This document shows positions 1-10,555 of a stretch of 64,000 nt of DNA, in pieces. Origin of the DNA: Armigeres subalbatus (Eukaryota; Arthropoda; Insecta; Diptera; Culicidae); contig NC_085141.1 of NCBI RefSeq assembly GCF_024139115.2, positions 400,458,659 to 400,522,658 of the forward strand, read 5' to 3'. The notes beneath the pieces are model-generated. The model saw nothing but the letters and a program-made list of their open reading frames with translations. It ran no database searches and was not told where the DNA came from. The position numbers were made by a program, and so were the translations under genes. Every line of letters begins with the position of its first letter. Positions within the stretch are counted from its first letter, which is position 1.

Positions 1-332
1 GAGCCGCGTAGAAACCTTGGTCCCGATATGGGTTGGTGTGATACGTGGAGTATGGGAAAAAATGCTTTGACAAATTCCACAATCTTAAGCAGTGAAAATC
101 GAGCCCGGAAAAGTGGTCGCTTTTGTGCTTCTGGATATTGTTCTTTGAAATACACGGGCAATAAATTGATAGACGTTTATGTCTCGGAAAATTTATTGGT
201 TACTACAATGAACGTGTTGCTTGTGACAGATTGATGAGAATGCTGAATTCATAAGCAAATCTACAGGATCGCATAACTTCAGTAGTTAACAGCGGGAAAT
301 TTCATCATTTCAGCTTACGCATCTAAGTTTTA

Positions 333-441
333 CCTTTCTCGTACAACAAAGTTGTACCGAAAAGCTATAGAACTACTATAAAAAATAACTTTTGATAGAA
401 GGCCCAGAGACCTAGAGTGTTATATATCGATCGACTTAGCA
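333..441 (-). repeat. Isolated hairpin end of the HINE-like repeat family
   Basis: A short palindrome (341-357) follows the boundary motif CCTTTCTCG and is followed by a conserved tract about a colour-coded 'gaaggcccagagacc' motif near 400. The same tract forms one end of the elements at 4618-6940, 33536-34060 and 45834-46140, so this is a solo or truncated end of that family. Confidence 0.6.
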
Positions 442-569
442 CGTCTATGTGTACTTTTTTTAAGAATGGTGTAAATGCATATTACCTATTAAATGCAAAA
501 ATATGCAAAATGATAGAAAGAATTTGTGTACAAGACACGACCGCTCGACGAAAACTACGTAAAATACTA

Positions 570-781
570 AAGCCTGTCCAGTTTAAATTTCGGACACTGA
601 GACAATGTCCAATTGATTTTTGACCATTTTATCTCTTTTGACAAGAATGAAAACCCGCTGAAAGAATAACATAAAGCGGAGAGATTCAACTGTCATGTAA
701 ATTGATCTCCTCAGTGGTTTGTAAAAATTTAAAAAAATCGCTGTGGATGATGGGTGTCCGAAATTTAACGTAGACAGGCTT
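570..781. mobile_element. Foldback MITE with TA duplication
   Basis: The termini AAGCCTGTC and GACAGGCTT are inverted copies and the inverted similarity extends about 30 bp inward (including TTCGGACAC / GTGTCCGAA). TA flanks the element at 568-569 and 782-783. The size, lack of coding capacity and TA duplication suggest a Tc1/mariner-type nonautonomous element. Confidence 0.75.
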
Positions 782-783
782 TA

Positions 784-1318
784 ATAATAAGAGCATTTAA
801 TAAGAGCATTTTTTACATCTTTTGACATTCGAATGGCAAAACACAAAAAAAAACAGTATGAACTTTTACAATGCCAGTCGCAGTACATTTCAAGTATGTA
901 TTAAAAATTATAATTAGCTTAAGACAAAACGTTTTTTTTTTCTAAAAGTTCAATTTCCTACGATTTTAAAAACATTTTGGGAATTGTTTAGTGACACAAA
1001 TAATGCTACTCTCCTTATATCAACCGAAACCGCAATGCTGCAATAACATTTCAGAGCTGAAATTTGTAGGTAATTGGCTGATGGCACTTTAAATTTGAAT
1101 GCACTGAACTGTTTTACGTAGTTTACGCCACAGGATCGTGCCTTGTACATAATCCTTCTGATTTTCGGTCTAAAATCAAGAAATATTTCAATACGCCTGG
1201 CGAACTTCACATGTACCACTGGGCAATATCACTCAATTGCCAGATAACCGATAGCATAGCCGAACAGCTAAACCTCGGAAATATGTACGTTATGTGGAAG
1301 ATATTGATTTGGAAAATG
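784..1318. other. Unassigned AT-rich DNA
   Basis: I see no convincing gene, RNA or repeat boundary here. Open frames on the minus strand (950-1219) are short and show no recognisable domain. Confidence 0.4.
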
Positions 1319-1340
1319 TATTGGAGGTAACCACTTTCCC

Positions 1341-1422
1341 TTCGATGGGACTCGAACCCATGACCCTACAGTACGCTAGACTGGTGCTTTTAACCAACTA
1401 ATTAAGTTAAGCTACGAAGGAC
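1341..1422 (-). ncRNA. tRNA-like sequence, disrupted copy
   Basis: On the minus strand this matches the copy at 1666-1737 but carries about 10 extra bases between the D-arm and the anticodon arm. The B-box GGTTCGAGTCC is intact. The insertion makes it non-functional as a tRNA. It is best read as a SINE head or tRNA pseudogene. Confidence 0.55.
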
Positions 1423-1665
1423 CTCCGTCGGCCTTCGCAACCTAGCGGCTACTGAACAAGCTCGAGATTCCCAAATTGGACGCATAGTCAAATCACTCGC
1501 AATCCATTTCCCAAGCCAATACTCCCACATGTGTATAGTACACGTCCACATTAGAGGAGCGTGAGTATTTAGAATGTCTGGCGGCTGTACACATTCTTCA
1601 TCAGCAACTGTACTGATCAAGTGAGGTTTGTGAGGTGAGGTTGTATTGGAGGTAATCACTTTCTC

Positions 1666-1737
1666 TTCGATGGGACTCGAACCCATGACCCTACAGTACG
1701 CTAGACTGGTGCTTTAACCAACTAAGCTACGAAGGAC
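1666..1737 (-). ncRNA. tRNA-like sequence with near-complete cloverleaf
   Basis: Read on the minus strand, the segment has an A-box-like TAGCTTAGTTGG and a B-box GGTTCGAGTCC. It has a perfect 5-bp T stem (ATGGG/CCCAT) around a 7-nt loop and a 4-bp anticodon stem (CAGT/ACTG) around a 7-nt loop with AGC in the anticodon position. The acceptor stem pairs over only about 5 bp. Its repetition at 1341-1422 inside a longer shared block argues for a tRNA-derived SINE promoter and not a working tRNA gene. Confidence 0.5.
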
Positions 1738-1860
1738 CTCCGTCGGCCTTCGCAACCTAGCGGCTACTGAACGAGCTCGAGATTCCCAAATTGGACGCAT
1801 AGTCAAATCACTCGCAATCCATTTCTCAAGCCAATACTTCCACATGTGTATAGTACGTCC

Positions 1861-2760
1861 TAACGGCAATTAACTTTGATTGAACCCTCGGAAATAGTTA
1901 TAATGCAGTCGATAATTTTCACACAAAATGGTCAAACTTAGTCAATGCTTTATAATTATTTTCGAGGGTGTATAAGACTACCTTACAGGGTTACAGGAGG
2001 TAGTCTACTGCAGAGCCCTCGATGCCTCGGCGGTCACATATGCCTTAGTGGTTAATCTGCAGCAACACTCCTACCCAGCTATAGCCTCTCACTATGTAAG
2101 GGGCCCCACTGAAGTAGCTGAAGCCACCCCATTCATACACCACGCTCACATCCTAGAGCAATAATAGATAATATCCTGAAAGTAAAAATATCTATTATTG
2201 AATTCGTTACAATTCAATCATGGCTACACTCCAAATACAGGGTGTCTGCAAATTATCCGTACAGATTTTGACAGTTTGCTTCTACAGAGCAGAAACAGAC
2301 AAAAATGGACTGAATCAGTAGCTCTATGGGCATAACAACTCAGCAGGCTGTAATACTGTGAACTCTCCCTAATTCGATTTTCTGTTACTCGATATTTTCC
2401 CTTACTCGATGAAATTCAAAGTCCTTTGAATCTACACACTTTAATTGTTTCGCCGACCTCACACAGAGAGAAAAAAAATTGTGCTTTTGAGAATATCGCA
2501 CTTTCGTTTTGAAAGTTGATTGTTTCTAGTAATTTTGAGTAACGAAACGTTTACTGTGAGTATAAAACTTTCAGTTTGAAAGTTTTTTTGTTAACGAAAC
2601 ATTGTAGTTTTAAAAGCAAAAACATTTCGATTGAAAGATAGAAAACTTTTAAACGAAGTCTTAATTTTCTCAATTTGGCAACATTGACTATAAATAAAAA
2701 ATACTCTGGCAACTAAATAAGTTATCAACGTCTTCACTCGAAAGATCATTCATGTTAATG
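1861..2760. other. Unassigned intergenic DNA
   Basis: No gene recognised. A motif at about 2246-2275 (CAGGGTGT, then AATTATCCGTACA) recurs at 8188-8216 and resembles a DNA-transposon terminus, but no partner end is visible. Confidence 0.35.
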
Positions 2761-2764
2761 AAAA

Positions 2765-3211
2765 TCAAATGCTCCAAAATGCCTGATGAATTTCATCGAC
2801 CTGTCCATCAACGGAACCACATGCAGGTAAATATCGCAGACTCCAAGCAAGACTTTCTTTTTTACGATGAAAATTATATTTATCGATCGTTTCTAGATGT
2901 TGACGGAGCGTTGAAATCGCGAAGCATCTAACTGGAATCAGCCGCCCAGCTTTCAACACTCAACGGTGCGTTTGGGCTTGATTGCGCTTCCTATAAGTGA
3001 GTTTCTACTATATAAATTGTTAATGAGATAATTCAGGATGTAAATATTGCAGTTTGTTCCCAGGATGCTGAACAGAGGCCGAAGCTGTTACTAAAATTAT
3101 ACCAAACAGACGATGAAACAATCGCAACAAGTTCCCATCGGAAAGAGGAATAATGATGACATCATCGAGAAGTTGATCGCCGTCACCCCAAAACGCAATC
3201 CAGAGGCACAT
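2765..3211 (-). pseudogene. Unrecognised coding relic, stops in frame
   Basis: Two open stretches on the minus strand (3211-3020 and 2959-2765) lie in the same frame and are separated by a 60-bp stretch with several stop codons. Both translate to sequence of normal amino-acid complexity (for example ...DVIIIPLSDGNLLRLFH... and ...GRLIPVRCFAISTLRQH...), unlike the low-complexity frames nearby. I do not recognise the family. Either an old transposon open reading frame or a dead host gene would fit; the short stop-rich spacer could also be an unspliced intron. No start context or promoter is evident. Confidence 0.3.
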
Positions 3212-3299
3212 AATTAAAAAAATATGTTAATTGTAAGATGTTTGCATGCAAAATGACAATAAAGATAATAATATAAGCAACTAAATAATAAATTTTAAA

Positions 3300-3720
3300 T
3301 GTTTTCAATTTTATTTTGACAAAATTAAATTAAAAATGCTCGTGTGAAATTGAGAATGATACAACTTGTTATTTTGAAAGTATCATTAGTTGAGTCTAAT
3401 GTAGAATTCACCATTTATTTTGAGAAGAAAATGTTATTTTGAAAAAATTCCTCTTGTCAAAGTTTGAACCGAGATGACAATTTTTGCATTGGTAGATTTA
3501 ACAATCCTTTACTTTCTACTGAAAATCACTAACTAATTTTCTTAATTTTACCAACGTTTTCTTAATTTTACCAACGATTTTTTTTTTGTGTGCAGCAAAA
3601 TTTTCGCCCACGTTCCAACAGCCGATTTTTTTACCGAAATTCAGCGATTTATTTTTATCGAAATTCGGCAAAGTTGACTTTTTACCGAGATTCGTCGAAA
3701 TTATTGCCGAGATCCCGGAA
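3300..3720. other. Unassigned DNA with degenerate ACCGA-type repeats
   Basis: From about 3620 to 3720 short motifs of the form TACCGAAATTC and CGAAATTCGGC recur irregularly. Similar tracts occur near 28950-29300. No gene seen. Confidence 0.35.
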
Positions 3721-4610
3721 ATAAGTAAAAAGTAGTGAGAAGAGAGTACTAGAAAACGAAAGTGAGTATTGAGTAGTGGGATATTTACAGTAACATGTGA
3801 GTAGTGAAAAGTAAGAATTGAGAAGTGTGAAGTGAATTGTAAAAGGTGATATGTAATACTTGCGAAATGAGAAGTAGGATGTAAGTAGTGAGATATACAG
3901 TAGCAACAAGTGAGAAGTGAGAGATGATAATTTGGAAGTAAGAAGCGAGATGTTGAGTATTGAGAAGTGAGTGGAGAGATATAAGACAGAAAAAGAAAGA
4001 AAGAATCTCGTTTCCTACTTTTTGTTCCTCACTTCTCACTTCTTACTAATCCCTTCTCACAACTCACTTTCTCAATGTTTACTTCTTGCTTCTATCTTTG
4101 CACATCTTGCTTCGCACCTCCCTCCTCCCACAACTCACTTCTCACTTCCACACTCTCACACTTCTCACCATTAATTTATCACTCCTCACACATCTCCTTT
4201 CTCCCTTCGTACTTCTCATTTTTCATTTTTCACTTCTCACTTACAACTTCTTATATCTCACTTCTAACTTCTAATTGCTCACTTATTACTTTTCAATTCT
4301 AACTTTTTACTTCTTACTAGTCACTACTACTTCGGGGCCTTTCACAAATTACGTAAAGCTGAAGGGGGATGGAGGGGGTCAAGCCGAGCGTTAAGATCCA
4401 TACAAAAAAAAAACTTCCATACAAAAAGTGTTACGAGGGGGAGGGTGGGGGTCCAAAATCACCAAATTTAGCGTTATGTTATTTTGGAAAGAACCCTTCA
4501 CTATTCGAATTTCTCACTTCTCATTTTGTAATTTCCCACTACTCGCTTCTTACTTCTCACTACTCACTTTTTACTTCTCATTTCAATTTTCTCATTTTTC
4601 ATGCTTTGCT
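3720..4610. repeat. Degenerate simple repeat in opposite orientations
   Basis: About 3720-4010 is built of irregular GAGAAGTGAG-type units, whereas 4020-4320 and 4505-4600 are built of the complementary CACTTCTCACTT type. The two blocks face each other, so the region could fold into a long imperfect hairpin. Open frames across it are repeat translations, not genes. Confidence 0.7.
4336..4490. mobile_element. MITE-like insert of the TTACGTAA family
   Basis: The insert divides the simple repeat. It carries the ATTACGTAA terminus and GGGGG-rich arms seen in the elements at 50901-51065 and 62590-62745. Its second end is degenerate, so the boundaries are approximate. Confidence 0.45.
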
Positions 4611-4744
4611 CTCTTTTTGCCTTTCTCGTATACTAAGTATACGGTAAAGGCTATATGATCGCTCCAAAAACAAACTTTTTATAGAAGGCCCGGAGACCCA
4701 TAGTGTTATATACCAATCGACTCAGTTCGACGAATTGAGGTGAT

Positions 4745-4800
4745 GTCTGTGTGTGTGTGTGTGTATGTGTGTGTATGTGTGTGTGTGTGTGTGTGTGTGC
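4745..4800. repeat. GT microsatellite
   Basis: A (TG)n tract with a few TATG interruptions, positioned as in other members of the same repeat family, where it appears as (CA)n near 33890 and 45990. Confidence 0.9.
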
Positions 4801-4817
4801 GCAAAACTACTCAAAAA

Positions 4818-6475
4818 ATGTCACTCATTTTTCGGGCACTTATCCTCAACCGATTTGCTCGCAACAAGTTGCATTCGACGCAGAATCCTATCCCATTGTT
4901 TCCTATTTGAAATTGGCCAGATCGGACTATGGGATCGAAAGTTATGGCCAAAATACAAATTCATACGAAAAAATCGCGTAAAAAATGTCACTCATTTTTC
5001 GGGTACTTATCTTCATTAGATTTGCTCGCAACAAGTTGCATTCGACGCAGAATCTTATCGCATTGTTTCCTATTTGAAATTAGCCATATCGGACTATGGG
5101 ATCGAAAGTTATGGCCAAAATACAAATTCATACGAAAAAATCGCGTAAAAAATGTCACTCATTTTTTGGGCACTTATTCTCAACCGATTTGCTCGCAAAA
5201 AGTTGCATTCGACGCAGAATCTTGCCCCATTATTTCCTATTTGAAATTGGCCAGATCGGACTATGGGATCGAAAGTTATGGCCAAAATACAAATTCATAC
5301 GAAGAAATCGCGTAAAAAATGTCACTCATTTTTCGGGCACTTATTCTCAACCGATTTGCTCGCAACAAGTTGCATTCGACGCAGAATCTTGTCCCATTGT
5401 TTTCTATTTGAAATTGGCCAGATCGGACTATGGGATCAGAAGCCTTGGCCAAAATACAAATTCATACGAAAAAATTGCGTAAAAAATGTCACTCATTTTC
5501 GGGCATTTATTCTCAACCGATTTGCTCGCAACAAGTTGCATTCGACGCAGAATCTTGCCGCATTATTTTTTATTTGAAATTGGCCAGATCGAACTATGGG
5601 ATCGAAAGTTATGGCCAAAATACAAATTCATACGAAAAAATCGCGTAAAAAATGTCACTCATTTTTCGGGCACTTATTCTCAACCGATTTGCTCGCAACA
5701 AGTTGCATTCGACGCAGAATCTTGTCCCATTGTTTCCTATTCGAAATTGGCCAGATCGAACTATGGGATCAAAAGTTATGGCCAAAACACAAATTCATAC
5801 GAAAAAATCGCGTAAAAAATGTCACTCATTTTTCGGGCACTTATCTTCAACTGATTTGCTCGCAACATTCGACGCAGAATCTTATCCCATTGTTTCCTAT
5901 TTGAAATTGGCCAGATCGGACTATGGGATCAGAAGCTATGGCCAAAATACAAATTCATACGAAAAAATCGCGTAAAAAATGTCACTCATTTTTCGGGCAC
6001 TTATTCTCAACCGATTTGCTCGCAACAAGTTGCATTCGACGCAGAATCCTGTCCCATTGTTTCCTATTTGAAATTGGCCAGATCGAACTATGGGATCGAA
6101 AGTTATGACCAAAATACAAATTCATACGAAAAAATCGCGTAAAAAATGTCACTCATTTTTCGGGCACTTATTCTCAACCGATTTGCTCGCATTAAATTGC
6201 ATTCGACGCAGAATGTCTCATATTTTCTTATTGAAAATTGGCCAGATCGGACTATGGGATCGAAAGTTATGGCCAAAATACAAATTCATACGAAAAAATC
6301 GCGTAAAAAATGTCACTCATTTTTCGGGCACTTATCTTCAACCGATTTGCTCGAAACAAGTTGCATTCGACGCAGAATGTCTCATATTTTCTTATTGAAA
6401 ATTTGCCAGATCGGACTATGGGCTTAGATGTTATGGTCAAATTACTATTTATTGCGAAAAAGAGTTCAAAAAAGT
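4818..6475. repeat. 167-bp tandem satellite, ten copies
   Basis: The motif ATGTCACTCATTTT recurs at about 4818, 4985, 5152, 5319, 5486, 5652, 5819, 5978, 6145 and 6309, giving a period of 167 bp (shorter where a monomer carries a small deletion). Each monomer contains GCTCGCAACAAGTTGCATTC and GGCCAGATCGGACTATGGG. Single diverged monomers occur at 6613-6830, 33770-33870, 35815-35870, 42400-42470, 45840-45960 and 59900-60170. The array creates staggered overlapping open frames that are not genes. Confidence 0.92.
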
Positions 6476-7019
6476 CTAGCTCACTTTTTTAGCACTTAGA
6501 CTTCATCTATTCCCCAAGCAACACAAGTTCAACAAATCTGGTTGCAGTAGCCATATTGTGACTGTTTCCGGTCATATATAAGTTACTGTGATTGATGTGC
6601 AATATGTGTGCTTCTCAGGTCGCTCGCAACAGATTGCATTCGACGCAGAATCTTGTCCCATTGTTTCCTATAGAAACTTGGCCGGATCGTACAATTGGGT
6701 CAAAAGTTATGGCGAAAATACTAATTTTAAAACTACAAAATAAAATGCCATTTTTTGCTCTTATGCTTATCCGATTTGTTTGCAACAAATTGCGTTTGGC
6801 GATAATTTTTTTTATGGATATAAACAAATATGAAAAATAAGACCAATCCACATATTGGTGTTATTTGAGATTTTTCCAAACCTTTTGTACGAACGAGAAA
6901 GGCACCATCACCGCTAGGTGGATTAATCTGGGTTTTTTATCTTATTTTTATTTTTTTTATCTTATTTTTTATACCGACAATTCCTCCAGGATTTCCTCCA
7001 ATAATTATTCTATAGATAG

Positions 7020-7830
7020 AACGGCAGGTCCTACGGGGGTTCATTTGAAAATTCTTCCAGGAATTCCTCCAGAATTTCCCCCGGGAATTGATTCAGGCTT
7101 TCTTTCTGGAATTCATTTTGGCTCCTTCCGGAATTTATATAGAAGTTCCTCCAGAAGCTCCTCTGAGAGTTTCTATGGAAGCTTCCCAGGGAATTCTCCG
7201 GGAGGTTCTCTGATGATGATGATGGTCCAGCTACATAACCCTACAAAGGTTTCAGCTAGACGAAATTTGACTAGAAAATGAATTATCCAATATTTTTTCC
7301 GAGAATTCTTCTGGTAGTTTAAATGGCAGTTCCTCCGGGGGTTCCTTTGACAATTTTCCCGGGAGTTTCTTCAGAAATTTCTCCGGGAGTTCCTTCGAAA
7401 ATTCATCCGAGAGTTCCTCCGTTAATTCCACCGGCAATTCATCCGGGAGTTTCTCCGGGAATTCCTCCGGAAGTTACAACAGTAACCAGGAAATCATTAA
7501 GGTTTTTTTTTTAAAGAAATGGAACAGCCGGTTATTAAGGTTTTTTTAAAGAAGAGGAACAGCCGGTGGAATACCCGGAGTTGAATTTCTAGAGGAATTC
7601 CCGAAATCTCATTTCCCGTGAAATTCCTGCCAAACATCCTCTAGAAATTCCCTGTGAAGTGCCTGAAGGAATTCCCGGCGGAACTCTTGGGAAAACTCCT
7701 GGAAGAGCTCTCGGAGGAAGCACTTCCGGAGGAATTGGAAGATATCTTGGAGGAACTCTCAAATGAATTTCCGAATGAAATTCTGGATTCCGAGTGAAGT
7801 CCGGAAAGAATTCTAGGACAATTCCGCGGA
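7020..7830. repeat. Degenerate GAATTCCTCCGGGAGT minisatellite
   Basis: Irregular 12-18 bp units built from GGAATTC, CTCCGG and GGGAGTT fill most of this stretch. In the second half (7580-7800) the units read in the complementary sense. A 40-bp direct duplication with AACAGCCGGT lies at 7500-7570. Proline/serine-rich frames result from the repeat. Confidence 0.7.
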
Positions 7831-7849
7831 CGCATAGATTTTTCAATAC

Positions 7850-8110
7850 CTACGGCAATTTTATAGATTCTCGAAATTATTCAAACCTTCAGTATCCGTG
7901 TTCAGTAGACTCGCTGAATTTCTCAATTTCCCAAGTTCTTCTGATTATTCGGATCTTTTTTATATTTTCGAGACATTCCATTTCCCTGGGATTTAAAGAT
8001 GAATTCCCAGGACTTTACAGACTGACCGCGGAATGCGGGACGTTTTCCGGGACGCCTAGCAATGCGGGACACGTAGGCTAAATCCGGGACTGTCCCACGT
8101 AATCCGGGAC
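7850..8110 (+). repeat. Dispersed repeat, inverted diverged copy at 49570-49975
   Basis: Segments such as TAGATTCTCGAAATTATT, GTTCAGTAGACTC and TCGGATCTTTTT have recognisable reverse-complement counterparts in order between 49970 and 49640. The end with GCGGGAC-type motifs (8035-8105) matches AATGTCCCGCATTAC near 49590. Family unknown. Confidence 0.5.
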
Positions 8111-8289
8111 GCCTGGTCACTTTAATTTACAGTTACGTGTGCAGGTGAAATGTGCCTGAAGATTCAGGTGGAAACAACGTTTACTTTACAGGGTGTTCGC
8201 TAATTATCCGTACAACAAGACTGGTTTATAATTATTTTTTGGGACAAATTGAACACAAATTGAACCTAAATCAGTACTGGAATAAGTCG

Positions 8290-8478
8290 TGATCGTCATA
8301 AGACAGAGAGCAAAGCATACGATCTGTCCATGAAACACGCTATTCAAGGAATACCAGATCATCTTCGACAAATATCTATCCCTTCCATTTTTTCTGAAAA
8401 ATATGAACATGTCAATTGCAATAACAGATATTTCACTGATGGTTCTCGCATTAACGGATCCACTGGCTTCGGTGTTTT
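8290..8478 (+). pseudogene. I-type LINE relic, upstream part (start of RNase H)
   Basis: The final 45 bp encode FTDGSRINGSTGFGVF, the first strand of a type I RNase H domain with its catalytic Asp. The reading frame stops abruptly at 8478 where the minus-strand LINE begins, and resumes at 15073 with the remainder of the domain. The part before 8410 is degenerate and its exact 5' boundary is unclear. RNase H downstream of a reverse transcriptase is typical of I-superfamily LINEs. Confidence 0.75.
8457..8478 (+). repeat. Target-site duplication, left copy (22 bp)
   Basis: The 22 bp from 8457 (GATCCACTGG...) to 8478 (...GGTGTTTT) are repeated exactly at 15051-15072. They belong to the RNase H reading frame of the older LINE and bracket the 6.57-kb inserted element. 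Confidence 0.93.
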
Positions 8479-8503
8479 AGCATAGCATAGCATAGCATAG
8501 CAT
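8479..8503 (-). repeat. LINE 3' tail of AGCAT units
   Basis: Five perfect AGCAT repeats (ATGCT on the LINE strand) sit directly against the left target duplication, marking the 3' end of the inserted LINE. Confidence 0.9.
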
Positions 8504-9009
8504 ATACGATTGCACAAATCGTGGGTGGCTGTGCAATGATCAACTGTTAATACGCTATGAGCAATCTGCCGTATTGTGTCGCAGAAAAGAATTTGGGATT
8601 AATTCTTTTCCCTATCCGGCAAAGTACACACAACCAGATCACATTGTACACCTGGCCACGTCCTTACAATCGTAAAGGAAGGGAAAGGAATGTTAGTTCA
8701 ATGTTTACTTAGAAGATGCAGGGAACCCATACTACCTTCATAAACATTACGGGAATGGGATTTAGTGTTAATGGGGTAGGCTTGGTTCGAGGAACTCTAT
8801 ACGACAATATAGAGCATAATATGTTTTATACTATAGCACAGCGGGATATATGTTTTATAATATTAGACTTACCTTTCGATTGATAAGAGATAAAAAATAT
8901 TCAAATACGATTTTTCTCATACATTTATTCACATACAATCTTCATTCATACAAGGTAACGTATACATGTTATATGTATAAAGAACTATGTCAAAGCTTTG
9001 AAGTTTATT

Positions 9010-9648
9010 TCAGCTAATCTGAATCGGTGGATTCTGCAATGTCGTATATCTCATTGATCTTATTTTACCCTTTTCTCTGTCTTGTGCTAGTTCTTCCCAT
9101 TCCTCTATGGTCAGGTCTCCGAACCTGTCAACGTTTTGTTGAATAACATCTAACCAAGTAAATGCCGGTCTTCCTACCTTCCTATATCCTTTTTTGTACT
9201 TAGCTGCTAGTTTGAGTAGATGACTATCCTCCATTCTCAAGACATGACTCCAATACCTCATCTGTAGTGCCCTAACCTTTTTAGTCACAGTTTTCCCTCG
9301 TAGTACCTGGTCACCGGTGTGCCCATCATCATTTTCCGTGCAACAGCTAGCAAGCTCCTCGACTATTTGCTTTTCGTATTTTCTCATAGACGTCCGAGTG
9401 TGTTTGGTTATTACCGAAACTTGGCATCCAAACGTCATTGTCGGTAGGATGATAGAGTTGTATAATAGACTACCAATTTCTACACTGGGATTATTTTCTT
9501 TGGCAAAAGTGATGACTGCTTTTGACGATTTCACTGCCTTCCTGCACCGTGATTTTGTAGTTTTCGAACGACACAATCGATCCGTTATAGTAACACCAAG
9601 ATAATCCAATCCAATAATCTTTAGACACTTCATACATGCATCCGTCAA
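9010..9648 (-). pseudogene. C-terminal region of OTU-LINE polyprotein
   Basis: A 212-codon frame follows the RT palm and thumb. It includes YNSIILPTMTFGCQ (the segment after the RT thumb in RTE-like LINEs), ALQMRYWSHVLRMED (equivalent to the WxGHVARM motif of JAM1-type elements) and GRPAFTWLDVIQQNVD. It ends at a natural stop near 9010, followed by about 500 bp of 3' untranslated sequence to the AGCAT tail. A single frameshift near 9635 separates it from the preceding RT frame; the overlap shares the residues around KDYWIGL/KIIGLDYLGV. Function in LINEs is uncertain, probably RNA binding. Confidence 0.8.
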
Positions 9649-10555
9649 TAACTAACGACGATGGTGCTTCTCCCCTAGGTGCTCTTACAATAATTTTGGT
9701 TTTAGATGAGTTCAGTATTAGGTTTGCACTCTCTAAATGTTTCTTTAGCACAGGTAATAGCTTGTCTAACTGCTCTTTACTGCAGGCGATGATCAAAATA
9801 TCGTCAGCATATACAAGTATAATTGGATAACGAATATTGCACATCTGATCCAAAACGAAGAAACCTTGTAACTCGGCTTCCGTTTTTAGCAAGACGTTTT
9901 ATATTATTAGGTCGAACAAATATGGAGAAAGCGGGCATCCTTGTTTGATTCCCATACGTCTTTTTTCCTCGGTTGATTTTTGTCCGTTCCATAAGGTTTG
10001 GTAGGATTCCTCCCTGACACATTCGATAATTCTCCCAATTAATCCACGTGGAGCGTTCTTTTGCTCTAAAATTTTAGGGAGCTCTTTCAGAGAGATTCTA
10101 TCAAATGCTTTGCTTATGTCCAGTGACATAATGATCAAGTCGTCACCTGCGTTCCATTTCTCTTCAAGGATTCGTTTAGTAACGAATATATGGTCCATTG
10201 TGGATCTGCCGTGGAGAAAAGCAGTTTGATGGGAACCAATTGTAGACGAACACTTGATGAGATCTTGTAGCAGCCATGAAGCATACATTTTGTAGCCCAC
10301 GCTACTTAGACAAATTCTTCGGTAATCGTGCTCGTCCTTCGGGCGCGCTGTTTTGGGTATCGGTACTAATAGGGACTGCCTCCACTGCATTGGAATAGAA
10401 TTTTCTGACCATACACGTTGCAAAATGCTTTTAAACTCCTCTATTGTGGCAGAATCTGCGTATTTGATCAGCTCTGTATTTATACCATCTAACCCAGCTG
10501 CTTTGCTATTTCCGCTCCCCCTGATAATAATATCCAGTTCGTCAACGTTCGGCAT
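9491..10555 (-). pseudogene. Reverse transcriptase domain of OTU-LINE
   Basis: Motifs appear in order: a fingers segment GNSKAAGLDGINTELIKYA; WRQSLLVPIPK; the template region FLHGRSTMDHIFVTKRI; motif A IMSLDISKAFD with its catalytic Asp; motif B KQGCPLSPYLFD; and motif C ILVYADDILIIA with the two Asp. One in-frame TAA (9899-9901) lies between motifs B and C, and frame is lost near 9635 and 10550. All three catalytic aspartates remain. In an intact element this enzyme copies the RNA at the nicked target site. Confidence 0.9.

Larger units (their letters stand above)
1319..1857 (-). repeat. Two direct copies of a tRNA-headed repeat
   Basis: A block of about 215-230 bp starting at 1319 recurs at 1644-1857 with few differences, separated by about 93 bp. 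Each copy contains a tRNA-like segment on the minus strand followed (toward higher coordinates) by the same unrelated body. This is the expected structure of a tRNA-derived SINE or of a local duplication containing one. No poly-A tail or exact target duplication was identified. Confidence 0.6.
4618..6940 (-). mobile_element. HINE/DINE-like element with internal tandem array
   Basis: The element runs from a hairpin end (GCCTTTCTCG followed by the palindrome GTATACTAAGTATAC) through a conserved tract, a GT microsatellite and ten 167-bp monomers. It then passes two or more diverged monomers to the other end, GAGAAAGGCACCATCACCGC followed by a TAGGTGGATTAATC tract (about 6894-6940). Short inverted CCTTTCTCG/CGAGAAAGG motifs lie near both ends. 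The same end pair bounds 33536-34060, which has a single monomer. Subterminal inverted motifs, a terminal hairpin, a microsatellite and an amplified core match the known layout of Helentron-associated (HINE, DINE-1) elements. That assignment is inference; no Rep/helicase gene is present. Confidence 0.6.

Noticed and set aside
1666..1737. Functional tRNA-Ala gene
   Set aside because: Acceptor pairing is incomplete and the segment is part of a longer duplicated repeat.
4751..6492. Series of overlapping open frames of 60-128 codons
   Set aside because: They repeat every 167 bp with the same translation shifted by the array; they are a product of the satellite, not genes.
9317..9604. Plus-strand frame within the OTU-LINE
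   Set aside because: Antisense of the LINE C-terminal region.
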